NCBI GenBank assembly: GCA_016784735.1
Contig: JADHUC010000034.1
Location: 1-49,544, forward strand
From: Pirellulaceae bacterium
GTDB lineage: Bacteria > Planctomycetota > Planctomycetia > Pirellulales > Pirellulaceae
DNA: 49,544 nt
Reading direction: 5' to 3'
The notes beneath the pieces are model-generated. The model saw only the letters and a list, made by a program, of their open reading frames with translations. It was not told the DNA's origin and made no database searches. Within the stretch, counting starts at the first letter, position 1, and each line of letters starts with the position of its first letter. Shown here in pieces: positions 27,501 through 35,684 of this stretch. Made by a program: the position numbers and the translations under genes.

Positions 27501-28514
27501 GATGGAAAATGGGTCGCAGCCGGTCGCTGGGACGGAGTAGGCTTTAACATTTGGGACGCCCATAGCGGCCGCCTGGTGAAGGAGTTGCAGCCAGGCGATG
27601 GTCATGCGCATGTGACGTTCAGTCCGGATAGCAAATGGCTGATCACAGGTGCGAAGCGCCAGTTTCGCTGCTGGGAAGCCGGTTCATGGAGTTTGAGATA
27701 TCAAATCCCAGTTGAAAACGGAACCATGTACCACGTCGCCTTCACCAACGACGGCAAGATGGTGGCCATTCCCTGGTCGAACTCAGTGGTGAAGCTGGTC
27801 GAAGCCAGTACCGGGCGGGAACTCGCAAAGTTGGAACCGGCGCATCGCCAACCGTACATCTGGATGTGCTTTACCCCCGATGCCACGAAGTTAGCGGTCG
27901 CCTGCTCCACGCACACGATCCAGCTTTGGGACCTCCGTAGCATTCGCGCGCAGTTGGTGGATCTCGGTTTGGATTGGGACATGCCTGCCTATCCACCCGT
28001 CCAACCGGAGAAGCCAAGCGAGCCGCTACGCCTGGAACTCATGTACGGAGAACTCGCCGTCGCGCATTCCATGGAAGGTGAGGCCCTTCTCTCGACGGCT
28101 CACGTTACCGAGGGCCACCTCTCGCGGCAGGAAATGACCAACTTCCGCGGCAGCACATGGAGTGGAGATTCGCAGCTTTTTTGGTCCGTGGATCGTCCTG
28201 GGGCGCGCCTGACGTTGAACGTGAATGTGCCTGCCACTGGTGACTTCTCCGTTTCAGCCGTTTTCACGAAAGCCGGTGACTTCGGCCAATTCCAATGCTA
28301 CGTCAATGGACGGAAGCTCGGCGAAGCGTTCAACGGCTATAGCCGGCAGGTTTTCCGGACAGACGAAGTGGCATTGGGCACAGCAAGCCTTACCTCGGGC
28401 GACAATGAATTCGTGATAGAAATCGTTGGCAAGGACGATCGTTCCAATGGTTATAGGGTGGGGTTCGATAGCCTCGAGCTTACCTCGGTGACGGGCAATG
28501 ACGATATCCGGTGA
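24540..28514 (+). CDS. membrane Ser/Thr protein kinase with WD40-like repeats
   Basis: 1324 aa. The start MSDRKPDSDHGTP was chosen because its paralogue starts at the same place within the sigma gene. Residues 1-60 share the RIDEICDRFEAALRA region with that paralogue. Kinase domain about 122-390: GAGGFGHVY (P-loop, near 133), IALKIPR lysine, VIHRDIKPGNILID (catalytic, near 242), DFGLARR, GTPAYMSPEQATG. A single membrane segment follows (about 412-435, LLLVVIAVGALV). The outer part has many WD40-like blades (FSPDGQFLAVSYRG, WSPNGELLAAARG), and the last 120 residues form a separate beta domain (LNVNVPATGDFSVSAVFTKA). Kinase inside and propeller outside suggests a sensor kinase. A 72-bp tandem duplication lies in the repeats. 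The cognate sigma gene is lost. Confidence 0.88.
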   Translation: MSDRKPDSDHGTPDRVAAILRIDEICDRFEAALRAAQQPVLEDYLCQAPTDQQGTLRQHLTRLETEYRNPRKEAATEADYSKQQSKPATSTAAAQEAGSQTGQDEEPCAIVGESPNEIPQKIGRFRIRELLGAGGFGHVYKAYDPKLDRTIALKIPRSVFSTRQEEERFLREARSAAQLRHLGIVPVYETGQEDGLPYIVSECIEGPTLTERLRAEGYSCSEAAELVARVADALQYAHQQGVIHRDIKPGNILIDAEGQPHLADFGLARRDDGEKTLTETGQIVGTPAYMSPEQATGQQEKVGAQSDIYSLGVVLYELLTGRLSFQGEKLELLRRIVEDEPRSPRFWNPRVPRDLETITLKCLAKEPRHRYLSAGALAEDLYRWRAGEPIHGRPVSATERCWRWCRRRPVVAALTGSVGLLLVVIAVGALVTSWKLNAMLTRAQHAERQATRRERDARHSLWHSYVAQARAGRRSSVPGQRFDSLEAVRKAATMIPTVVVEEEDLLTLRNEAIACMALADIRVLPGTSIRGIARRGSVRFDAEFERYTTWDTQGKVTLWSTTSNHQLLELPGFGTEPRGTRFSPDGQFLAVSYRGDQCRIYHLDRQEVLLKTKVSKESVDFTPDSSMVAAGHRDGSIHFFDLTPREETETLPLGPLPYGIRHFFSLTPREETEALAPGPPPFRIRFDPAGRRLAVSSAEGQELRVWNIEDARLIWKIATPNGIGAIAWSPNGELLAAARGDNNVSVFDAESGRSQAVLRGHQGPVQDIDFSHDGDLLASWAWDNTSRLWSPTTGDQLLRTTLGELFQCSRFESRIAFRNRKQEAGILELATGSECRTLQAHVGDRGPWGVDISPDGRLMVSSGSDGVRLWNLVSLQQLTVSAIPIGYSRSAVFTASGEGLSTLGAHGLHLWPITRIVESNTLRVGPSTFLGKSWRDMTWSRVTQTGDGTRVAYVDDSAAIRILDLDNQTSEVIRDSRNEVKRVTISPDGKWVAAGRWDGVGFNIWDAHSGRLVKELQPGDGHAHVTFSPDSKWLITGAKRQFRCWEAGSWSLRYQIPVENGTMYHVAFTNDGKMVAIPWSNSVVKLVEASTGRELAKLEPAHRQPYIWMCFTPDATKLAVACSTHTIQLWDLRSIRAQLVDLGLDWDMPAYPPVQPEKPSEPLRLELMYGELAVAHSMEGEALLSTAHVTEGHLSRQEMTNFRGSTWSGDSQLFWSVDRPGARLTLNVNVPATGDFSVSAVFTKAGDFGQFQCYVNGRKLGEAFNGYSRQVFRTDEVALGTASLTSGDNEFVIEIVGKDDRSNGYRVGFDSLELTSVTGNDDIR
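26451..26594 (+). repeat. in-frame 72-bp tandem duplication within the kinase gene
   Basis: CACTTCTTC starts at 26451 and again at 26523, followed by near-identical sequence encoding HFFDLTPREETET... and HFFSLTPREETEA. It adds 24 residues between two WD40-like blades. Differences between the copies show it is not brand new. Confidence 0.8.
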
Positions 28515-28746
28515 CGATCAAAGCCTGTCCTCGTCCAACGCTTCCTGAGTGGCCGGACTTCCACCGCGATCCGAGCGGTCGCCGCTTGGGGAAACAGCAG
28601 AGACGACGTTCAGCCCACATGTTGCATCGGGGCCAAGACGCAGTTGCTTTTCGACGACTACGTACCCGTTGTTCTCTAATCGCAATCCACCGCATATACT
28701 GATGCTCGTTCTATTCCTGTCACCCATTAGCACATTCTATTGATCA

Positions 28747-29340
28747 ATGAGCGACGACAGCATCGATCGAATGGCACGCTCCGTGTGGGATCGCTTCGGC
28801 AGCCGTCTCATGCAAGTGGCCCGAAGAAAGCTCGGCAATGGATTCTCCGGCCGCGTCGCGGACGAAGAGGATGTCGTAATCAGCGCATTCAACAGCTTCT
28901 GTGCGCGTGTGGCTGCAGGCAAGATTGAGATGACCGACGATGAGGAGGACCTGTGGCCGCTGTTGAAGGTCATTACAGAGCGAAAAGCCATCGATTATTT
29001 CCAGCGCGAACGTCGGCAAAAGCGAGGCGGTGGACAGGTTCGTGGTGAATCAGCGCTCGACGGCGGAAGCAAATCACCGCGTGCCGGCGGCGTCGGCGAG
29101 GTTCCCGCGGGCGATAGGTCTCCTTCATCCATGGCCCGGGCGGCCGAGATGTTTGAGCAACTTCTGGACGTCCTGGATGACGACATGTTGCGAGTGATCG
29201 CTATCTTCAAGATGGAAGGCCGTACCAACCCCGAGATCGCCGAGATCTTCTGCATCTCGCGGGCAACTGTCGTACGAAAACTGGAGGTCATTCGCACCGT
29301 CTGGGAGGCACAACTCCAGGATGAGCAGTCCGGAGCCTGA
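28747..29340 (+). CDS. ECF-type RNA polymerase sigma factor (planctomycete kinase-linked type)
   Basis: 197 aa. Region 2 spans about 10-90 (RFGSRLMQVARRKLG, DEEDVVISAFNSFCAR, ITERKAIDYFQRERR) and region 4 about 135-185, with the helix-turn-helix NPEIAEIFCISRATVVRKLE. The linker between them is long and Gly/Ser-rich (GGGQVRGESALDGGSKSPRA). The family directs core RNA polymerase to dedicated promoters. The gene overlaps the next one by 20 bp, so the kinase is translationally coupled, the usual arrangement for planctomycete sigma/kinase pairs; phosphorylation of the sigma factor by its partner is the expected control. No anti-sigma gene was seen nearby. A candidate target set is the group of genes sharing the GAGGCGC leader core, which is inference. 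Confidence 0.9.
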   Translation: MSDDSIDRMARSVWDRFGSRLMQVARRKLGNGFSGRVADEEDVVISAFNSFCARVAAGKIEMTDDEEDLWPLLKVITERKAIDYFQRERRQKRGGGQVRGESALDGGSKSPRAGGVGEVPAGDRSPSSMARAAEMFEQLLDVLDDDMLRVIAIFKMEGRTNPEIAEIFCISRATVVRKLEVIRTVWEAQLQDEQSGA

Positions 29341-32300
29341 ACACGATCCCGGTAAGGCCAATCCCGTTGCTGCGATTCGCCGTATCGACGAGATTTGCGA
29401 CTGGTTCGAGGCAGCACTGCGCGCCGGAGAACGACCGGTGTTGGAACAATATCTAAAGCAAGTCCCCAGGAACGATCAGGATGCTCTTCGGCAACATCTC
29501 TTGAAACTCGAGGCCGAGTATTGTAGCGGCGCGGCAGGAACGGCTGCCTGGGAAGCTCCCTCGAAACGACAGTCGCAATCTGCAACATCGGTCGCCTCGG
29601 CGAAAAACGCAAGGTCCGATACGGAGCATGGGAAGAAACGGTCCGAGCGCGTGGTCGAGCAGGCTGATGAGATCCCAAGAAAAATCGGCTGATTCCGAAT
29701 CCGGGAATTACTTGGCGCCGGTGGATTTGGTCACGTCTACAAGGCATACGATCCCAAGCTGGACCGCACGATCGCGCTGAAGGTACCCTGGAGCGTTTTC
29801 TCGACTCGTCAGGAAGAAAAGCGTTTTCTTCGCGAGGCGCGCAGTGCTGCACAACTTCGACATTCGGGGATCGTTCCCGTTCACGAAACGGGACGGGAAG
29901 ACGGGCTGCCCTATATCGTCAGTGAATACATCGACGGTCATTCGCTCAGCGAACGAATTCGATCTGAGAGCTACAGTTTCTCCGAAGCCGCGCAGCTAGC
30001 GGCTGACGTTGCCGATGCGTTGGCGTTCGCTCATCGTCACCAGGTCATTCATCGCGACGTCAAACCCGGTAACATCCTGATCGACCAGGAGGGACGGCCG
30101 CACCTGACCGACTTCGGACTGGCCCGCCGCGTTGCGGCGGACATCACATTGACCGTCGAGGGCCAGATCATCGGCACTCCCGCCTACATGTCGCCCGAAC
30201 AGGCGATAGGCGCTCAAGACAAGGTTGACGCGCGCAGCGATATCTACAGCCGGGGCGTGGTGCTGTACGAACTGCTCACCGGCCAGCTACCGTTTCGCGG
30301 CGACCGGCACTTGTTGTTACACCGCGTGTGCCATGAGGAGCCGCGCCCATTGCGCAGTCGGGATCGCCGCATTCCACGCGATCTCGATACGATCACACTC
30401 AAATGCCTGGCAAAGGAACCGCACGGCCGATACGCCACGGCAGATGAGCTGGCCGACGAGCTTCGGCGGTGGCTCGCAAGCGAGCCCATCCGCTCGCGGC
30501 CGGTAAGCGTCACAGGGCGTCTGTGGCGATGGTCTCGCCGGAATCCCGTGGTAGCAGGTCTGACGGCAATGGTAGCGATCCTGCTGGTCGTCGCCGCGGT
30601 AGTCGCCTCGGTGGCGTACGTGAAGACATCACGTGCATTGGTGCGGCAAGCCGAGCAGCGGCGCATTGTCCAGCAGCGCGAAGCCGAAGCGGCGCGTCAG
30701 GCCGAGGAGGCAGTCAGCCGGCTCTACGCGTACCAACTGTCCGAAGTGGCGGCGAACTGGCAGCGGTATCCGACCCGGGCGCTGGTTATGTTAGAAGACG
30801 TGGAACGATGCCCGGAAGAGCTTCGTGAATTCACATGGCGATACTTCCATCGGCTGTGCAACATGCGCCCGCGGCTCACGCTCCGGGCGATTGGGTTGGG
30901 GGCCAATCCAGTGGCGTTCTCGCCGGACGGCAAGACGCTAGCCGTCGGCATGAGTACCCACGTGAAGCTGTACGATCCGGCCACGGGCGAAGCGATCGCG
31001 ACGTTGCTTGTGACCGAGTCCCACGTTCGCGCGTTGGCGTTTTCGCCGGGCGGCGAGAGCCTTGCTGCCGGATTGGCAAGCGGCGCGGTCGTGCTGTGGG
31101 ATACATCGAGCGGCGAACGGAGACGAACGCTCAAGGAGCATTCCGGGCCCGTCGCGTCCGTCGCCTTTTCGCCCGACGGCGCCACGTTGGCCACCGCCGG
31201 CGCGGACCAAACGGTGAAGCTTTGGGAACTGGAGCCGGGGCGAATTCAACGCACACTGAATTGCCGTCTTGGGGAGCACGCATGTGTTGTATTCTCGCCC
31301 GACGGCCGGATGCTGGCCGTGCCAACGGGCGACGGCGCGACACTTTTCGACATCCGTTCCGGCGAGGCGAAGGCCGATTTTCGGGAGCATGACGGGACGG
31401 TCCACTGGGTAGCCTTTTCCCCCGACGGCGCCACGTTGGCCACCGCCAGCGCAGACCGTACCGTAAAGCTCTGGGACCTTGCCTCGGGGCGGGGAAAGGT
31501 AACTCTAAGTGACCTGTACGGCGAGGTGGCGTGTGTGGAGTTTTCGCCGGACGGGAAACTGCTAGCGACGGGGGTCTCGACGATCGAGCCTCCTGCGGGC
31601 GGTTCCACGTCGGCCGGCACGCTCAAACTGTGGCATGCGGCCACGAGCGAAGAGTACGCCGTTCCCCGAAGACGCCGGACCTTTGTCTACTACGTGGCGT
31701 TTTCTGCGGACGGCAAGACGTTGGCGGTGAGTGACTTTCGCGGGAATGTCGAGCTTTGGGACGTGGGGGCGGGCCCTCAAGCGACCACGTTGTTGGAAGG
31801 TTCCAGCGTGCTGGGCGATGTGACATTCTCGGCGGACGGTACGATGCTGGCCACGGCCGCCGGACCATTAGCGGGGCCCGGCGATGTCAAGCTTTGGGAT
31901 GCTGCTTCAGGAACTCTGCGAAAAAACTGCGAGGGAGAAATCGGTTGGGTCAGCTCGCTGGCGTTCGCGCCGGATGGAACACTGCTAGCCGCAGGCAGCC
32001 GAGACGGCATGATTGCCGTTTGGGAGACCGGCAACGGTCGAATGCGTTTTGAATTCAAAGAGAAGACAAGCGGCAGCGTCTCGTGCGTCGCTTTTTCCCC
32101 GGACGGCGGCACCATTGCTTTTGGCGGCGGTACGACCGCGCAACTGCTGGATGTCGCAACGGGACAGGTGCAGGGTTCCTTGACCGGGCACGGAGGCGAG
32201 GTGCTTGACGTGGCATTTGCGCCCAGCAGCAAGATCCTGGCCACAGCAAGTGCCGATCACGCCGTGCGATTTTGGGACGCCGGCACGGCCGGGCTGGTGC

Positions 32301-32695
32301 GCACGCTCGAAGGCCACAGCGGCGCTGTCAGATCACTGGCGTTTGCTCCCAGCGGCCAGACGTTGGTCACGGCCGCAGACGACAAGACCGTCAACCTGTG
32401 GGATCTCGCAGCGGGCAGCCCGGAGATCGTCATCAAGCCACATGCGGAAGGTGTGTTGGCCGTGGCCTTCGCCTCTGATGAGAAGACCCTGGCCACTGGA
32501 GGCCGTGATGGGTGCGTGAAACTCTGGAACGCTGCCACGGGGCACGAGCTTGCCACGTTGCGTGGACACGTCGCGCCGGTCGCTGTGGTAACGTTTTCGC
32601 CGGACGGCAACATTCTGGCCACGGGCAGCCGAGACGGAACGGTCAAACTGTGGCACGCCGCAAGCGAAGCGCAGGTGCTTCGCTCCAAACACTAG
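29321..32695 (+). pseudogene. membrane Ser/Thr protein kinase with WD40 repeats, split by an in-frame TGA
   Basis: The frame runs for 1125 codons with one interruption, TGA at 29690-29692 (codon 124), where the paralogue has CGG (Arg) in KIGRFRIRELLGAG. Everything after it is intact: GAGGFGHVYKAYDPK, VIHRDVKPGNILID (near 243), DFGLARR, GTPAYMSPEQ, a membrane segment near 410-435 and ten or more WD40 blades (VAFSPDGATLATAGAD, TVKLW). No ATG occurs in frame between the TGA and the kinase core; the first plausible restart is a TTG at 30020, which would omit the ATP-binding lobe. Possible readings are a recent loss of function, stop readthrough, or a base error. The uninterrupted 1000 codons after the stop favour a recent event or an error. 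The lipoprotein gene follows 20 bp later. Confidence 0.72.
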
Positions 32696-32715
32696 CAAAA
32701 CGAAGGGGGATCGTG

Positions 32716-35178
32716 ATGAAAAAGACCTGGACAGCCATTCTGACGCTGTGCCTTGCCGGTTGCGGAGGGGAAGAACCGGCAGGTCCACGAAGCAAGGAAC
32801 CGACAGACCCGGTTGCCAAGAAGCCGGGAGGACCAGCCGCTAAGGAACCGGCCGGCCCGGATGATACGCCGGACACCCTGGACGCCGCCGCTGCCGAAGC
32901 GACGGCGAAATCGCTGCTCGACGCATTCAAGAGCGGAGACATGGGCGCCGTAAAGGGGCTCGTGACGGAGAAAGCGAAGCCAAACATGGATGACAGCTCG
33001 ATGCCCGACGCCAGTCCGGATGACTCCTTCGTGATCAAGAAGGCGGTCGTCGAAGGAGAGAAAGCCAGGGTTCCCATCACGCTCGTCACTGGCGGGGAGG
33101 AAATGCCCGGGGCCGTCCTGCTTCGACAGGAAGGAGGACAATGGCGGGCCTACGGCATGGTGATGATGGGCGAGACGGTCGAGGATGGGTTAGCCATGAG
33201 TTTCGAGGATCCCGAAGAGGGGATTCCCATTCCTTTGACGGACGAGATGCCTGACTTCGGAGACGATCTCGGACCAATGTTCGGCGAGACCGAAGGCGAA
33301 CTGGTCGAGCCGTTCGCGAGCATGACTCTGGACGAATTCGACGCGGCTTGGAAGGTCGACCTGAACGTGAGCAGCCAGCCGGCTGCCGAAGTACTGGAAG
33401 AACTTGTCGGCGACCTCGGGTTGTCGCTCGACCGGACCGAATGCCCCGATTCCGCTTTGGCCAAGCAGATCACCCTGCGACTGCCGGGCTGCTCGCGACT
33501 CCGAGCGATCGAAGAGGCATGCCGCGCGGCTGGGCTCTATCCCAGCTACGGCAAACCGGAGCCCTCGGAGGATTCGTTCGACTTCGGATTCGACGAGGAA
33601 CCGCAAGTGACGACCGTGACTTTGAAGCCCGGCGACCGGCCCTATCCGGTCGCCTTTGCCGGGCCGTTGATGGTCGAAGTGCAGGAAGTCGAGCGGTTTC
33701 CTCCCCGCGCAACCGGGACGCTGAAACTGGCCATTCATGCATTCGCGCTCCCGCCGGTTGTGAAGGACTTGCTTGCGGACCAGGGGGAGAAAGATGTGAC
33801 TGTGGAGGAGGTCACCGGTCCCGACGGCCACGACCTCTGGGACGACGAACGGTTCTCCGGCACGAGTTGGAGTTTGCCCTTGGTGCCGCTGAAGAACCTG
33901 TTTCGCGGCCTGGGGACGATCGGCACGGTTCGTGGGAGCCTGCAGATTTCCATGCCCACCAATACAGCGGAATTGCAGCTTGCCAAACTCCAACCCGGGA
34001 CCAGCGAGAAATCCGGCGATGTTCAAGTGACGCTTGCCTCGATGGACGAACAGGAGAGTTGCGACCTGAGCATATACGTATTGAATCTGGGCGCGGACGA
34101 GATTACGTGGGAACCGCAGGACGCGCAAGGACAACCTCTCGATATCGGCGGCACCAGTTCGTTCAGCCTCGGCAATCGGGCAGAACTCGAATTGTCCGTG
34201 GACGGGCGGCCGGCTGTTCTGGTCGCGAAAATCGCCGACGGGGCCAAGTCGGTACGTTTCGACAAGCTCGAACCGGGCGAAAAGCAAGACATCAACGGTG
34301 GCCGAATAGGCCTGACGGCCGTAAACCATAGCGAGTCCTGCGCCCTTGAGTTCCAGATCAAGGGCGCGGGCGACGCCGTTCGGATCATTCCCCGCGATGC
34401 CCAAGGCGATCCGATGCCCGTCGAGTTGGTGGGCGAAGGCAGTTTTGGTGACGAACGGAGCCTTGACCTGGTCACGGAAGGCAAGCCGGCCTCGGCCACC
34501 GTCAATTGGCTCAGCGCGGTGGAAAAAATCCAGTATGAATTCCTCTTGAAAGATATTCCGCTGGGCTCACTCCAGATGATGCCCGAGAAGCTCCCGCCGC
34601 TGCGCTTTGACGGACACGAAACGCCCGTGACCGTCGAGTTCGCCGGGGTCGCTCCGCACGAGCATTTTCCCGATTCCAAGGTTTTGAAGTTGCGGGCAAT
34701 CAATCACTCGAACAAAGATATCCGGCGGCTGTACCTGCGGCTGACCTACCTGGACGGCGACGGCAACAAGCTGAAAGAGTCCCCGCACGACCGTCGAGGT
34801 ACCCTGAATGGCGACACCGGCGACATGATCGCAATCGTAGCGAAGGACGACACCGCGGAATTCGATATGCGGGGCCCCTCCATCGCCGAGGGCATGAAAG
34901 ACGTTCAAGTCATGGTCCGAGAGATTGGCTTTGCCGATGCGACGGTATGGCCGCCGGAGCCGCAGGGAGAGGAGATCCATCGAAAGGAAACCTTCCGAAC
35001 ATGGGCCAGCCGCGACGGGCAGTTCACGGTCAAGGCGGCGTACGTCCGCCTGAAAGACGATGCGGTGGAGTTGAAGAAGCAGGACGGAAGCGTGATTGCC
35101 GTACCACTTGAAAAGCTGTCCGACGCGGACCAGCAGTACGCAAGACAGCAGGCGACACCGGGGGCGAAGCCTGAGTAG
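32716..35178 (+). CDS. lipoprotein with STN-like and SHD1 domains, kinase operon
   Basis: 820 aa. MKKTWTAILTLCLAGCGGEE has a lipobox LAGC with C16 as the lipidated residue; GGGGGATC lies upstream of the ATG. A Pro/Lys/Glu spacer follows, then a domain of about 100 residues (ATAKSLLDAFKSGDMGAVKG), then about 215-280 a secretin-STN-like module (LDEFDAAWKVDLNVSSQP, VLEELVGDLGLSLDR, AIEEACRAAGLYPSYG). Two tandem similar beta modules span about 440-620 (ESCDLSIYVLNLGADEITWE and ESCALEFQIKGAGDAVRIIP). Residues about 755-812 are an SHD1 domain (FTVKAAYVRLKDDAVELKKQ, then VPLEKLSDADQQYARQQ), typical of planctomycete exported proteins. It starts 20 bp after the kinase and is probably in the same operon as sigma and kinase. 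A role in sensing or in surface assembly is inferred only. Confidence 0.8.
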   Translation: MKKTWTAILTLCLAGCGGEEPAGPRSKEPTDPVAKKPGGPAAKEPAGPDDTPDTLDAAAAEATAKSLLDAFKSGDMGAVKGLVTEKAKPNMDDSSMPDASPDDSFVIKKAVVEGEKARVPITLVTGGEEMPGAVLLRQEGGQWRAYGMVMMGETVEDGLAMSFEDPEEGIPIPLTDEMPDFGDDLGPMFGETEGELVEPFASMTLDEFDAAWKVDLNVSSQPAAEVLEELVGDLGLSLDRTECPDSALAKQITLRLPGCSRLRAIEEACRAAGLYPSYGKPEPSEDSFDFGFDEEPQVTTVTLKPGDRPYPVAFAGPLMVEVQEVERFPPRATGTLKLAIHAFALPPVVKDLLADQGEKDVTVEEVTGPDGHDLWDDERFSGTSWSLPLVPLKNLFRGLGTIGTVRGSLQISMPTNTAELQLAKLQPGTSEKSGDVQVTLASMDEQESCDLSIYVLNLGADEITWEPQDAQGQPLDIGGTSSFSLGNRAELELSVDGRPAVLVAKIADGAKSVRFDKLEPGEKQDINGGRIGLTAVNHSESCALEFQIKGAGDAVRIIPRDAQGDPMPVELVGEGSFGDERSLDLVTEGKPASATVNWLSAVEKIQYEFLLKDIPLGSLQMMPEKLPPLRFDGHETPVTVEFAGVAPHEHFPDSKVLKLRAINHSNKDIRRLYLRLTYLDGDGNKLKESPHDRRGTLNGDTGDMIAIVAKDDTAEFDMRGPSIAEGMKDVQVMVREIGFADATVWPPEPQGEEIHRKETFRTWASRDGQFTVKAAYVRLKDDAVELKKQDGSVIAVPLEKLSDADQQYARQQATPGAKPE

Positions 35179-35271
35179 TCTCGCTGCCGCCCGTCGCCAC
35201 GAAAAGATGAGGTAGAGAAGCGACTGGCCCCAAGCACTCAGTCACAAGCTTGTTGACAATTCTCGACGCGC

Positions 35272-35311
35272 AGAAACCCGGCTTTTTCCAGAAAAGTCGG
35301 GTTTCTTTTTT
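35272..35311 (+). terminator. intrinsic terminator of the sigma/kinase/lipoprotein operon
   Basis: AGAAACCCGGCTTTT / AAAAGTCGGGTTTCT stem with one mismatch and a 5-nt loop, followed by TTTTTTCTC. It belongs to the same hairpin family as 23.0 kb. Confidence 0.8.
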
Positions 35312-35420
35312 CTCACGCAAACCTACCCGCGAATTCTGCGGTGGCGGCAACGAACGGACCAGATTAGCCCCACTCCGTGGGAAGCGGTGTCTCAGCATTG
35401 CTGGTCTTTCCGCAAAATCC

Positions 35421-35567
35421 GTGAGGCGCTTCGAGGCGATTTGTGGAGTCTTCTAGTAGAAGCGATCACCAGCAGCACTCAGGAACATTTTCAGGCTGCT
35501 TTACAGATCGCGGTTGTGAATTCTCAGCTTCACAGTACTCCACAATAAAGACCGAAAAGGGAATGCG
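35421..35567 (+). promoter_or_regulatory. conserved leader, copy B
   Basis: Starts GTGAGGCGCTTCGAGG. Nested stems: TGTGGAGT 35442-35449 with ACTCCACA 35537-35544; GCGATC 35462-35467 with GATCGC 35506-35511; AGCAGC 35471-35476 with GCTGCT 35495-35500. A ribosome site (AAAAGGG) and ATG follow, but this ATG opens an apparently vestigial N-terminus. Confidence 0.7.
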
Positions 35568-35684
35568 ATGAAGACTAACCAACTGACAAGGCGAAGTTTG
35601 GTTTTGGGGATCATTACGATGGCGAAGAGCCTGGCCGTGGCTGCGCCCGGCGCCGACAAGCACGTGCTAAGAAAGGTGATCGAC
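35568..35684 (+). pseudogene. vestigial signal-peptide start fused to the leader
   Basis: The reading MKTNQLTRRSLVLG parallels MKTSQLAKRRLILA of the PDZ protein at 22.8 kb, also at DNA level. It runs in frame into the next gene, but a second, better signal peptide with its own ribosome site begins at codon 40. It looks like a leader plus signal-sequence fragment copied ahead of an unrelated gene. Translation from here would place a signal peptide before another one. Confidence 0.5.

Noticed and set aside
29690..29692. TGA read as selenocysteine or by an altered code
   Set aside because: The paralogue has Arg here, no selenocysteine-type hairpin was recognised after it, and other genes of the window end normally at TGA.
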